Below, piece after piece: positions 24,363 to 32,626 of a stretch of 53,892 bases of DNA (position 1 is its first letter; each line of letters begins with the position of its first letter). A model generated the notes under the pieces. It was not told where the DNA came from. It worked only from the letters and a program-made list of their open reading frames with translations, and did no database searches. A program made the translations under genes and the position numbers. Source of the stretch: Mesostigma viride (taxonomy: Eukaryota; Streptophyta; Mesostigmatophyceae; Mesostigmatales; Mesostigmataceae); the NCBI GenBank assembly GCA_009746045.1, contig RPFO01000210.1:1-53892 (forward strand), written 5' to 3'.

Positions 24363-25007
24363 TTATCTACTATATTTCTCTAAAATTTCTTCAGTTAAAC
24401 TACTAATTTCTTGAGCCGCTAAGGGATCTTTCATAGGCTCTTCTATTACTGTAGATCCAATTGCTGCGCTTTCTGCATAAGCAATTCTCTGACAAACGTG
24501 ATTTTGTAATACATCCATTTCATAATGGGTCAAAGCGCTTTCTATATCTCTCCCTATAGCAGTATTGACTATTTTTCTATTTATTAAAAAAGCGCATTTA
24601 ATATTTTTAATATCTTGTAACGGCTCTGATACTTCCTTAATTAAATTAACAACTTCACTTGCTGCCCAAATATCATAAGGAGAAGGCTGTACAGGCATTA
24701 CCACAAGATCACTTGTAACAATAGCAGACTTAGCGACATCATAAATACGAGGGGGGCCATCTATAACAATATGATCATAATTTTTGGATAGCTTTGTTAT
24801 TTCTTTATGTATAATTGGTTTTGTTATACTAACTACTGTGAAAAGGCTTTCCTTTTTCCTTATAGCAGCCCAATCTAGAGAACTTCCTTGAGGATCGGCA
24901 TCAATTAATAGCACTTTAAATTTTTTCAGTGATAAACATGTAGCAACATTTATAGAGAGTGTTGTTTTTCCCACACCCCCTTTTTGATTCAAAAAAGAAA
25001 TAATCAT
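24363..25007 (-). CDS. parA: ParA partition ATPase (short, type Ib)
   Basis: 214 residues from the ATG at 25007, which is preceded by GGAAGG; an earlier in-frame ATG (25043) would add an AT-derived tail before the Walker box and is rejected. The deviant Walker A 'K-G-G-V-G-K-T-T' is at 9-16, 'L-L-I-D-A-D-P-Q-G-S' holds the A' motif and 'I-V-I-D-G-P-P' the Walker B. It lacks the N-terminal HTH of long ParA proteins, so repression is likely the work of the RHH partner. It separates plasmid copies along the nucleoid at division. Confidence 0.93.
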   Translation of the reverse strand: MIISFLNQKGGVGKTTLSINVATCLSLKKFKVLLIDADPQGSSLDWAAIRKKESLFTVVSITKPIIHKEITKLSKNYDHIVIDGPPRIYDVAKSAIVTSDLVVMPVQPSPYDIWAASEVVNLIKEVSEPLQDIKNIKCAFLINRKIVNTAIGRDIESALTHYEMDVLQNHVCQRIAYAESAAIGSTVIEEPMKDPLAAQEISSLTEEILEKYSR

Positions 25008-25040
25008 ATATAAATACCTTCCAAATAAAAAGCATATTAG

Positions 25041-25060
25041 CATTAAAGCATAAATATGTT
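25041..25060. repeat. 20-bp box upstream of parA, inverse of 24105-24124
   Basis: Perfect inverse copy of the 20-base sequence at 24105-24124, containing CATAAATATGTT (25049-25060). It lies 34 bases upstream of the parA start, where an operator or centromere repeat is expected. Confidence 0.75.
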
Positions 25061-25351
25061 AAAGCATAAAACACTATTATTTGCTAAAATTCCCTAGTGA
25101 TTTGTATTATTGCAACTAATATATGTTTATATGTTTCGGCATTTTAATGTTAAAACATATAAATATATTATACTTTATTATATCACTACATTTAATACTG
25201 CTACTTCGTTAGTTACACAACAAAAGGCATAAAATGTACAAAAACAAATATTTTTTATTGACAAGACAAGTATATATGATCAATATTTAATTTATATCCT
25301 ACATTTTTTGTTAAGTAGGTGTAAATATAACTAATAAATGTTTAAGTAGAA
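25061..25351. other. AT-rich region between the partition operon and the rep operon
   Basis: An almost G+C-free stretch of about 290 bases between divergent operons. It contains ATATGTTT/AAACATAT arms (25128-25160) and a perfect TTGACA at 25258-25263 without a good -10 at normal spacing. It is a reasonable place for the replication origin or for duplex opening, but no DnaA box cluster or regular iteron was recognised. Confidence 0.4.
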
Positions 25352-25531
25352 ATGGATAATAAAAAAGCTGTAAAAAGAGTATCTCTTGATTTTCCAGTTT
25401 ATTTATTGGAACAAATAGATTCTATTTGCGATGCAAGTTTTATTACAAGAAGAAAGTGGTTCATTGATGCCGCTAATGAAAAACTTGAAAAAGATAAGTT
25501 AAATAAGATTGATATGTTAGTACGAAAATAA
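25352..25531 (+). CDS. 59-residue ribbon-helix-helix protein
   Basis: A small complete gene from ATG 25352 to TAA 25529-25531. It encodes a basic RHH-like protein: 'K-R-V-S-L-D-F-P-V-Y-L-L-E-Q-I-D' is strand plus helix A, a 'T-R-R-K-W-F-I-D-A-A' segment is helix B. No ribosome binding site better than AAGTAGA is seen. It sits 160 bases before the first rep gene in the same orientation, where copy-number repressors of the CopG type are found. That role is inference from position and fold. Confidence 0.7.
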   Translation: MDNKKAVKRVSLDFPVYLLEQIDSICDASFITRRKWFIDAANEKLEKDKLNKIDMLVRK

Positions 25532-25538
25532 AAAATAA

Positions 25539-25691
25539 GGTGTTAAGCACCAAGAAAACCGCCTAAGCATTTAACACCATATAAGAATAAGAATTGGAAG
25601 CTCCTATTTCTTCAATATGGTACAATAATTTTCCTTAAAATGCAAGTTTTTCTTGTTCTTGACTCCTAAAAATAGGAATTTTTAAAGAATT
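25539..25691 (+). promoter_or_regulatory. Structured leader of the first rep gene
   Basis: GGTGTTAA (25539-25546) is complementary to TTAACACC (25571-25578). Further on, TCCTATTT (25602-25609) can pair with AAATAGGA (25670-25677), which can instead form a local hairpin with TCCTA (25664-25668). The AGGA in question is 15 bases before the start codon. Mutually exclusive pairings in a rep leader suggest RNA-level control, weaker here than in front of the second rep gene. Confidence 0.45.
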
Positions 25692-27194
25692 ATGGAAGCA
25701 ATTGCACGTTGTGTTGCAAACAAGCAATACAAAACTATTCATCACCCTATATTAACTGGGAACATTACGCCTCATGATTGGTACGAGAAATTTACTAACA
25801 GTCGGGGAAGGCCTGATCTTTCATTAATTTCTGTTCTTTCAGAAATTGTTTACTGGTATCGCCCTAAAAGAATAAAAGATAACCAAACTGGGAACGTTAA
25901 TTATATAAATAAGTTTATCGGGGATGCCTGGCAGACTTCTTATGAACATTTCGAGAAAAAATTCGGGTTTAATAGGGAAAAACTCCGGAGAATTTTTGTC
26001 AAACTAGAACAAATTGGTATTTGCTATAGAGAGTTCCGCAATGTTAAATTAAGAGGCCAGACTTATAATAACAGATTATTTATTCATTTAAGTTCTCAGT
26101 TTTTAAGTTCTTATACCAATAATAAAAAATTTGCTGAACTAAAAACTCATGAAAATCACGTTAAACCCGATTTTTCTGCGCTTAAAAGAGAGGAGGGCTC
26201 TCCTCATTTTAGAGGAGACCATATAGATAATGAGAATAAGAACAATATATTTAAAAATAGATCTACAAAATCTAATTTTTGCCAAAATTCTTTTGGAAAA
26301 GAAGAGTGGGTAAAAAAGATCAATTCATCAAATTGTAATAAAACTAGAGAATTGAAAGACTTCTACCCATTAAACAAAGATGATTGTTATAAATTACAAT
26401 CATTATCAGGAAGAGAGTTTTCATTAAATAGCATGAATGAGATATTACTTGATATGTCAAAACGTTTAACAGATCGCTGCTTTAAAAGCAAAAAGGCATT
26501 TTTAAGCTATATGGGGAAAGTTTTCTGCCATGAAAAGAGGGATGCCGTAAAAATCAATAATGATAGCTTTAAAATTAGAAATAATTTACACCCAAAGGAA
26601 ATAGAAGATAGAGAAAGGGAAAAATATTTAGCAAATATTGAATTAAGTAAAGAAATATCGTCTGAATGGCAACTTAAGAAGAAATTAGCATCGAAACTGC
26701 AATCAGGGACAGCTTATAAACTCTTAAAATCATTTGAAGATATAGATGTTAATAATGGAATATGTAACCTTTACCTCTCGAAGTACTTGGAGCTAACTAA
26801 TATAGAGCAAAAAATAATTTTGCAGGAAGTACAGGCAACTTACCAGCAACTTAATTCTACCGATGAGGGGTTAGGTAGTGTGGAAAGCTTAAAAATAATT
26901 ATGCCGGTAAAAGCGACTACCACCTCAATTGATCAGAACAAAATGAAAAAATCATTATTACCGCCAGGAATGTGGGGTAGGGTGAGGCAAAGCTTAATAG
27001 AGGCTTATGGTGAGGCGACTGACCGTAACTGGTTTTCAAAACTTACGGCAAATATTGATGAAGAACGGAGAGAAATTAAGCTGGAGACTCCAACTGATTT
27101 TGTAAAAGACTGGATAGAAACTAATTACTTCGATGTTATAGAGAGGTTAGTTAATAACGAGCAGTTTAAGGTTTCTTTTTCTCGAGTTTGGTAA
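25692..27194 (+). CDS. Plasmid replication protein with C-terminal DnaA_N-like domain (Rep1)
   Basis: 500 residues. Residues 25-140 form a winged-helix-like initiator domain ('F-N-R-E-K-L-R-R-I-F-V-K-L-E-Q-I-G-I'). A block at about 221-325 is shared closely with the second Rep at 29917 ('S-L-N-S-M-N-E-I-L-L-D-M-S-K-R-L'). The last 80 residues match the DnaA N-terminal domain ('N-W-F-S-K-L' and 'F-V-K-D-W-I-E-T-N-Y'), which normally recruits helicase. This architecture is known from rickettsial plasmid replication proteins. The ribosome binding site is weak (AAAG). It follows the small RHH gene and is presumably controlled with it. Confidence 0.85.
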   Translation: MEAIARCVANKQYKTIHHPILTGNITPHDWYEKFTNSRGRPDLSLISVLSEIVYWYRPKRIKDNQTGNVNYINKFIGDAWQTSYEHFEKKFGFNREKLRRIFVKLEQIGICYREFRNVKLRGQTYNNRLFIHLSSQFLSSYTNNKKFAELKTHENHVKPDFSALKREEGSPHFRGDHIDNENKNNIFKNRSTKSNFCQNSFGKEEWVKKINSSNCNKTRELKDFYPLNKDDCYKLQSLSGREFSLNSMNEILLDMSKRLTDRCFKSKKAFLSYMGKVFCHEKRDAVKINNDSFKIRNNLHPKEIEDREREKYLANIELSKEISSEWQLKKKLASKLQSGTAYKLLKSFEDIDVNNGICNLYLSKYLELTNIEQKIILQEVQATYQQLNSTDEGLGSVESLKIIMPVKATTTSIDQNKMKKSLLPPGMWGRVRQSLIEAYGEATDRNWFSKLTANIDEERREIKLETPTDFVKDWIETNYFDVIERLVNNEQFKVSFSRVW

Positions 27195-27325
27195 AAAACC
27201 TGATACTACTCCTTGCAACAGAGCTAAGAGGTATCTATCTAAAAAGTTTCAACTATTTATGTTGAAAGGCTTTATAAGCGGGTTTGCCTGAACCTTAATT
27301 CTTTACATATTTGCCTAATTTATTC

Positions 27326-27545
27326 TCATCTCCGTATTTACTAAATGTATATGATCGCTGTCTATGCCTATTTCTAAAAACCTAATTTCATACCTAGCTT
27401 CAATGCCTTCGCAAATTTTACATAAATACTCATCCAATTATTCGTTGAATATAACTTTCCTATACTTGGCTGGTGTTACTAAGTGATATATTATTACCGT
27501 TGCATTATGGTTCTTGTGTACATACCTATATCACGGAAGCATAGC
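27326..27545 (-). mobile_element. IS200/IS605 TnpA remnant with terminal hairpin
   Basis: On the minus strand 'V-I-I-Y-H-L-V-T-P-A-K-Y-R-K' is followed by a stop, then 'L-D-E-Y-L-C-K-I-C-E-G-I' and 'I-G-I-D-S-D-H-I-H-L-V', the HUH histidine motif of Y1 transposases, and another stop. The catalytic Tyr region is missing. At 27533-27549 an imperfect hairpin (CGGAAGC/GCTTCGG arms) resembles the subterminal foldback of these elements. It is inactive. The rest of 27195-27868 has only the promoter listed next. Confidence 0.7.
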
Positions 27546-27775
27546 TTCGGGGAATTAGACCATAAGAGATTATTACAAAATATTAACTTTATTAGTACAG
27601 AAAAATGCTCGTGTCAAGTAAATAAATATAGTCATGTTGTAAATATTAAGGGGATAAAATAGTTACTCTTAATCCACGCAGGATAATAGACTAGAGGCAA
27701 TTCGAATTCTAGAAATATGGTGAGGATGTTTTTGATGAACTCAACTTTTTTTCCTAAAACCTAAGAAGATCTAAC

Positions 27776-27803
27776 TTGACTTTTGTAAAAGACAAACTAA
27801 AAT
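27776..27803 (+). promoter_or_regulatory. Promoter of the orphan gene at 27869
   Basis: TTGACT (27776-27781) and TAAAAT (27798-27803) are 16 bases apart, 65 bases before the start codon. Confidence 0.5.
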
Positions 27804-27868
27804 ACCTAATAAATATTAAATCTTTTTTTATAGATTTATACTTTTGTTAAATATTAGGAGGAGCAATT

Positions 27869-28477
27869 ATGTCTATTTTTAGCTTTTTAGGTACAAGCAA
27901 GACTCATTACAGTAATGCATCAGATTACTTTTCAAAAGCAACGGAATCTGCTGGTAATATTGTAAGTAGCCTATGGTCTAGTGTGTCTAACGTAGAACCA
28001 CAAACAGTAAAGAATACAGCGGTGGCATCGGTAGCATCTTGGCATAGTTATGAGTATATAGCAGGAAAAATTATATCTACAAATGCAGCAATTAATTTTG
28101 CAAAATGCTTTAGTGCTAATAGCGAACTAAGTATGGCTGCAAAAGCGACACAATGTGCAGCTAGTGCATTAGTTACCAGCCCAGTAAGTTGTATGGCAGG
28201 TCTAATGGCAACAACAATATTAGTTGCTAATTACGAACATATTATTCCTGTTCTTAAAGGAACTGCAAATTTAACTTGGGAAGCTGCTAAAACAGCTTTT
28301 TACGCTTCAGCCGCTGTCGCTGAAACAACTTTAGGTTCCGCATTATATGTAGATGAGTGTGTATCTGATGCATTATCATACACAGGTAAGTTTATATATG
28401 ACGCATTAAACCCAATGTCTGAGTTTACTACAGATCTCGCAGGGGAATTTGCAGAAATAGGTATTCTAACAAGCTAA
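27869..28477 (+). CDS. Orphan Ala/Ser-rich protein, unknown function
   Basis: 202 residues with no family I recognise. The start is excellent: AGGAGGAG seven bases before the ATG. The protein is rich in Ala, Ser and Thr. Two moderately hydrophobic helices (about 85-118 and 140-160) with small residues suggest amphipathic or membrane-interacting helices; the N-terminus ('S-I-F-S-F-L-G-T-S-K') is not a signal peptide. The good promoter, ribosome binding site and downstream hairpin show a maintained, probably well-expressed gene. Between two rep genes and without neighbours, it might be a secreted effector or a plasmid-specific factor; neither can be supported further. Confidence 0.75.
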   Translation: MSIFSFLGTSKTHYSNASDYFSKATESAGNIVSSLWSSVSNVEPQTVKNTAVASVASWHSYEYIAGKIISTNAAINFAKCFSANSELSMAAKATQCAASALVTSPVSCMAGLMATTILVANYEHIIPVLKGTANLTWEAAKTAFYASAAVAETTLGSALYVDECVSDALSYTGKFIYDALNPMSEFTTDLAGEFAEIGILTS

Positions 28478-28499
28478 TTGCTTCATTTTATAAATAGAA

Positions 28500-28534
28500 T
28501 TACGATAAACATTCATATAGAATGTTTATCGTAA
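28500..28534. terminator. 15-bp perfect hairpin after the orphan gene
   Basis: Perfect 15-base arms (28500-28514, 28520-28534) with a five-base loop start 23 bases after the stop codon at 28477. No T-run follows, so it may stabilise the transcript 3' end rather than terminate alone. Confidence 0.55.
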
Positions 28535-28629
28535 GCAGTCAAAAATCTCACCATAAGAATTAGCGGTATACCTTTAGAATTATAATCCTGAGATATCATA
28601 ACATTCAAGGTTATGAGTAAAAGGAAGTT

Positions 28630-28654
28630 AGGTTGCCTATAAAATAGGCAACCT
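28630..28654. terminator. Second hairpin (11-bp stem, AAA loop)
   Basis: Perfect 11-base arms (28630-28640, 28644-28654) around AAA, followed by only two more T. Terminator-like but weak. Confidence 0.45.
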
Positions 28655-28700
28655 TTATGAACAATATTGAGATGCCTAGTTTGCTAGTTAATCCACAAAC

Positions 28701-28728
28701 TTACCCCCAAAAATGGGGATAATTTTTT
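28701..28728 (+). terminator. GC stem followed by six T
   Basis: CCCC/GGGG-based stem (28704-28718) with extra TTA/TAA closing pairs, then TTTTTT (28723-28728). A typical plus-strand rho-independent signal, third in a row after the orphan gene. Confidence 0.55.
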
Positions 28729-28876
28729 AATTATAACTTGAGTGGTTTATTGCATTGATCAGGTGCTGCTTAAAATCCTGATTTATCTTCTGCACTCCTT
28801 ATACCTTACCCAATTTAGCCTTATTTCCTATTAAGAGAATACTACCTAATCAGGTTTTTATAAAACTTTAACCGGC

Positions 28877-29116
28877 TTATGCATTATCTGAAACTTCAGA
28901 TGTTTCACCAGTAGGGTTAACAGACTGATCGTGTTGTTCGGAAACTGTTTCTCCTTTTAAGGATTTTACTGCTTCTTTATGCTTAGCAGAATCGGCATTC
29001 ATAGCATGCCCAACTTTTGTTCCTTCTGGCATTCCTACAGCCTTGCTGACATTAGTGTCTAGTTTTTTAGTACCTTTATCTATCTCTTTACTAAGTGTTT
29101 TTGCTAATTTGCTCAT
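28877..29116 (-). CDS. Small hydrophilic protein, unknown
   Basis: 79 residues from the ATG at 29116. An upstream in-frame ATG (29128) is followed immediately by GGAGG, which is the ribosome binding site, so translation starts later; of two adjacent ATGs the second has the better spacing. The protein is charged, without hydrophobic segments, Lys-rich at the N-terminus and Ser/Glu/Thr-rich at the C-terminus, so probably disordered. No family recognised. Such proteins are frequent among stress-induced genes, but this is only a resemblance in composition. Confidence 0.6.
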   Translation of the reverse strand: MSKLAKTLSKEIDKGTKKLDTNVSKAVGMPEGTKVGHAMNADSAKHKEAVKSLKGETVSEQHDQSVNPTGETSEVSDNA

Positions 29117-29758
29117 CATAACCTCCATTAATTTTATGTGTATTTTGATTAAAGTGAAATAATGCCAAAGATTTACTCTTTAATAGACAATTTTCCTACC
29201 ATTAGTGTACTAGTATCAATAAATTAACACTATAAGTAGATTATATATCATCTAAATTTATAAAAAAATAAAAATTTGCAGCACATACACGTACACTTAC
29301 TTAATATGCTTAGTTTAAAAAAGTGGTTGGCTTTTTAGCAGGGGTGATGTTTTTAAAAGATATTTTTGTTTAAAGAGAAATTTATCTTCTGACTCAACCT
29401 CTATGGTTTATAAGGCAAAGATCTAGTTGATTTACTAAAGGCTTGACGAATTGTTTGTATTTAACCAGAATAAGAATAGGGTGTTTGGTAATAGCGTATA
29501 ATTTTAACTAATCGGTAAATTTACTTTTTACGTAAAGTTAATTTAATCATAAATATTGTTAGTGCAGATCATATAACTGATAGTCTTACAAAATAAATAG
29601 TAAAATAGCAAACACAACCACCCTAGATGGAAGAGTAAAAATATTAACTTTTTAAAAAGATGGTTAATTGAATTATATGGTTATAGATAGAAATTAAATA
29701 GGGGAAATGTTCTTCAAGTTGGATTAAAAGTTCAATAATGGAGAAATAAGCAAAATAA
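29117..29758. other. Long non-coding region before the second rep gene
   Basis: About 640 bases, AT-rich, with no credible gene. A six-codon open frame (ATG at 29708, stop 29726-29728) with GGGGAA before it could be a leader peptide. No regular iterons or DnaA-box cluster could be recognised by eye. It is long enough to hold an origin for the adjacent initiator. Confidence 0.35.
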
Positions 29759-29913
29759 AAGGAGTTAAACCTTAAAGAGCTTAACCCCCAAAGAACACTT
29801 AAGTATGAATTAAATTAAGCTGGCAAGCACGATTTAAAAACAATAAATAAGTATTTATTCATACTAACATTCTTGGTTAAAAAGTCAAGGTTTAACTCCT
29901 TAATAAAGGAGTT
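29759..29913 (+). promoter_or_regulatory. Nested-helix leader controlling the second rep gene
   Basis: Three nested complementary segments are visible: 29759-29773 with 29887-29901 (15 bp), 29781-29786 with 29875-29880 (6 bp) and 29802-29810 with 29857-29865 (9 bp). The right arm of the outer helix includes AACTCCTT (29894-29901), which is also complementary to AAGGAGTT (29906-29913), the Shine-Dalgarno region of rep2, with a four-base loop. The two pairings exclude each other, so the leader can switch between hidden and exposed ribosome binding site. Confidence 0.7.
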
Positions 29914-29916
29914 ATT

Positions 29917-31881
29917 ATGCAATATATAGAAAAATTACCTGACCTTGTTACGGCAGAAACTTGCAGGAATTCAAACCAAGAATTGTTATCTTCTAGTAAT
30001 AAAAAAAAATTATTTTCATTTTTTGATCTAGTTACAACTAAATCTTATATACCGATTATTAACTGTATTTTTGAGCATATTTTAACTAGTGTTTCTCTTT
30101 CTGCTTCAGAAAAATTATATTATTTCCTTGTCGACAGTTTAGCTACAATTAATATCAACTCAGGTAAAAAAAGAGCGGCTGCTTTACCTAGCGGAAGGTG
30201 GGCAACAAAACTTAAGTGTTCTAGAACTCAAATATTTTCGATGCAGAAAAGTCTAGAGAAAAAGGGATATCTTATAATCATGAAGGACAAAAACAGCTGT
30301 GGCCAGAATAAAAGGAATATGCTTATTCCAACTATTCCAGATGCTGTATTTGACGATTTAAGAAAATCCCCTAGTAAGTATGGAGAACATCCACCCTATG
30401 ATCCATTAATTGAATCAAAAAGAGATTATTTAGGTAGAACAAAACTATTTGTTAAACTGAATTGTAAGTTACTTTATGCTATTACATCAAATGATGAGCT
30501 AAATTCGTTTCAGAAAGTAATATGGCTGGACTTCTATATGCTATGTTATAAAAATAGCAATCTGTTTGTAAAAAAAACTACCGGCGGGGATGATTTTTCA
30601 CTCGTTTCTTCTTATAAAGAGCTAGCTAATAGATATTTCTGTAATGAAAAGCATTTATCTCGCTCTATAAAGACTTTAGAGAAGTTTGGTTTCATTAACC
30701 CAGAGCGTTTTTATCTAAAAAAGGGCCAGGACGATCAGGATAGGCAGGATAGATCTTTATGGAAAATAAGCTTAAAATTATCAAAAAATTGCCGTTTATT
30801 GTTATCGGCAATAATAGATCGCTCAAGTTTTAAGGAGGAAGAGCTTACTAAACAGATAGGGACTTTTTCTGACCCTCATATCGCCAAATTTAGACTACTA
30901 TTAAATAAAGACTTTAAAATAGAAAATGTAAAAAGTAGATCTACAGCAAAAATTCAAACAACAAAAACAGTTGAGGAAAATGACACTAAGATACAAAAAA
31001 ATAGCACAAATAATAACGCTCAGATTAAAAAGAATTTTATAAAAGCTAAGAAGTTAAAAGACTTTTACCCGTTAACCGCAGAAGATTGTGGAATCCTACA
31101 ATCTCTGTCAAAAAGAGCATTTTCGTTAAATAGTATGAATGAAATATTGCTCGATATGTCAAAACGTTTAACAAACAGACATTTTAATAATAAGCAGGTA
31201 TTTTTAAATTATATGGGCAAGGTTTTTGCTTGCGAGCTGCGGGATGCAGTTAAAATCAGCAATAATAATTTTAAGATCAGAAATAATTTAACACCAGGAG
31301 AAATAAGTCATCGAGAAAGAGAAAAATACCTTAGTAAAATAGAGAATAGCTTTTGCAATTCTACTGATTCGCACCTCAAGAGAAAACTTGCTGCTGGTTT
31401 AAATCCCGCTAAAGCCTATGAATTGTTAAAAGCCTATAGTTACATTACTAGGGTAGGAAATGCAGCTTATCTTTATCTTAATAAACCTGTTCAATTATCA
31501 GAACTCGATAGAGAAATAGTTCTAAAACAAGTTCAACTACTATATCAAAATATTGATCTAGCTAATGATTGCTTTGATTTCATCGAAATACTGGAGATCA
31601 TTATAACCAATAGTGATATTAATGCTGAATTTACTCAACAAAGAAGAGGGTTAGGGCCGGTTGGTATATGGAATGAGATGCGCTTTAAATTAATAGACAT
31701 TTATGGGATAAGCGTAGATCGTAACTGGTTTAGTAAACTAGAAGTAATCGAAGATGAGGAAAAAAATGAAATCAACATTAAAGCCCCATCTGCATTTGCC
31801 AGAGATTGGATAACGCAGAATTACTGGAATATAATTGAAAAGCTGGCAGAAAAAGGACAGCAAAAAATATCTTTCTGCTAA
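29917..31881 (+). CDS. Plasmid replication protein with C-terminal DnaA_N-like domain (Rep2)
   Basis: 654 residues. Two winged-helix regions are likely in the N-terminal half (near 80-140, 'A-T-K-L-K-C-S-R-T-Q-I-F', and 190-260, 'L-S-R-S-I-K-T-L-E-K-F-G-F'). Residues about 380-490 share long identical runs with Rep1, and the last 80 residues are again DnaA_N-like ('N-W-F-S-K-L', 'A-R-D-W-I-T-Q-N-Y'). The N-terminal half is unlike Rep1, so the two probably recognise different origins while sharing the helicase-recruiting end. AAAGGAG is ideally placed before the ATG but can be hidden in a hairpin (29894-29913). Confidence 0.85.
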   Translation: MQYIEKLPDLVTAETCRNSNQELLSSSNKKKLFSFFDLVTTKSYIPIINCIFEHILTSVSLSASEKLYYFLVDSLATININSGKKRAAALPSGRWATKLKCSRTQIFSMQKSLEKKGYLIIMKDKNSCGQNKRNMLIPTIPDAVFDDLRKSPSKYGEHPPYDPLIESKRDYLGRTKLFVKLNCKLLYAITSNDELNSFQKVIWLDFYMLCYKNSNLFVKKTTGGDDFSLVSSYKELANRYFCNEKHLSRSIKTLEKFGFINPERFYLKKGQDDQDRQDRSLWKISLKLSKNCRLLLSAIIDRSSFKEEELTKQIGTFSDPHIAKFRLLLNKDFKIENVKSRSTAKIQTTKTVEENDTKIQKNSTNNNAQIKKNFIKAKKLKDFYPLTAEDCGILQSLSKRAFSLNSMNEILLDMSKRLTNRHFNNKQVFLNYMGKVFACELRDAVKISNNNFKIRNNLTPGEISHREREKYLSKIENSFCNSTDSHLKRKLAAGLNPAKAYELLKAYSYITRVGNAAYLYLNKPVQLSELDREIVLKQVQLLYQNIDLANDCFDFIEILEIIITNSDINAEFTQQRRGLGPVGIWNEMRFKLIDIYGISVDRNWFSKLEVIEDEEKNEINIKAPSAFARDWITQNYWNIIEKLAEKGQQKISFC

Positions 31882-32055
31882 TCTTGTTCATTCTGAAAAT
31901 TATCCTTTATTTATAGGAAAGTAATTATTTAGTTGAACTAAAGATTTAACAGTATTAACGTAGTAGTATCATAGGTAGTTAATTAAAATTACTAGTTTTG
32001 AATATAAAATAGGTTAATTAACTAGTTAAATTCAATATTTAATGGAGGTATGGTT

Positions 32056-32523
32056 ATGTCAATAAACAGATTAGGACTAATATTAATAGTACCGCTTCTA
32101 GTAAGCGGTTGCGTAAAAAAGAAACCAGTCGTTTCTACATATGTTGTTACCGCCCCAGATAGAATCACCGTCCTACGTGGGGATTTTGAAAAAAATGTGG
32201 GCAATAAGATTTATTATGGTTTTAATAGTTATACTCTGTCCGAAGAGGCAAGAAGTCATCTTAGAAGACAAGCCGAATGGTTGTTAAGGCATCCAAGCGT
32301 TACTATCAATATAGACGGACATTGCGATAAAATCGGTGATAAAAACTATAATTTATCCTTAGGTTTAAAAAGAGCGGAAGCAGCAAAAAAATTCCTGGTC
32401 GAGCAGGGAGTTGATGCTTCCCGAATAACCGTTAGCTCATCTGGTAAAGATTGGCAAGATGGGATAAGCTATAACGACCCTTGGCAAAGTAGATTTGTTA
32501 CTGTACTTATTTTAAGTGCATAA
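32056..32523 (+). CDS. OmpA/Pal-family peptidoglycan-associated lipoprotein
   Basis: 155 residues from the ATG at 32056; an ATG six bases earlier lies directly against GGAGGT and cannot be used with it. A lipoprotein signal ends in the lipobox 'L-V-S-G-C' (Cys19), followed by a short linker and an OmpA-like domain: 'Y-Y-G-F-N-S-Y-T-L', then 'I-D-G-H-C-D' and 'R-A-E-A-A-K-K-F-L', which bind diaminopimelate in peptidoglycan. The usual 'G-H-T-D' is 'G-H-C-D'. It would anchor outer membrane to cell wall. A terminator follows. Confidence 0.9.
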   Translation: MSINRLGLILIVPLLVSGCVKKKPVVSTYVVTAPDRITVLRGDFEKNVGNKIYYGFNSYTLSEEARSHLRRQAEWLLRHPSVTINIDGHCDKIGDKNYNLSLGLKRAEAAKKFLVEQGVDASRITVSSSGKDWQDGISYNDPWQSRFVTVLILSA

Positions 32524-32578
32524 TATAGGCAGACCTCAGGTTTACTAATATTTAGAAGTCTACCACAAGAGAACTTTT

Positions 32579-32607
32579 AAGGGGGTATTAATTATAAATA
32601 CCCCCTT
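32579..32607 (+). terminator. Terminator after the Pal-like gene
   Basis: Perfect 11-bp arms (32579-32589, 32597-32607) with five G-C pairs, followed by a short T-rich stretch (ATCTTTT). It separates the lipoprotein gene from the DUF3857 gene. Confidence 0.6.
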
Positions 32608-32626
32608 ATCTTTTGAGTAATTAACA

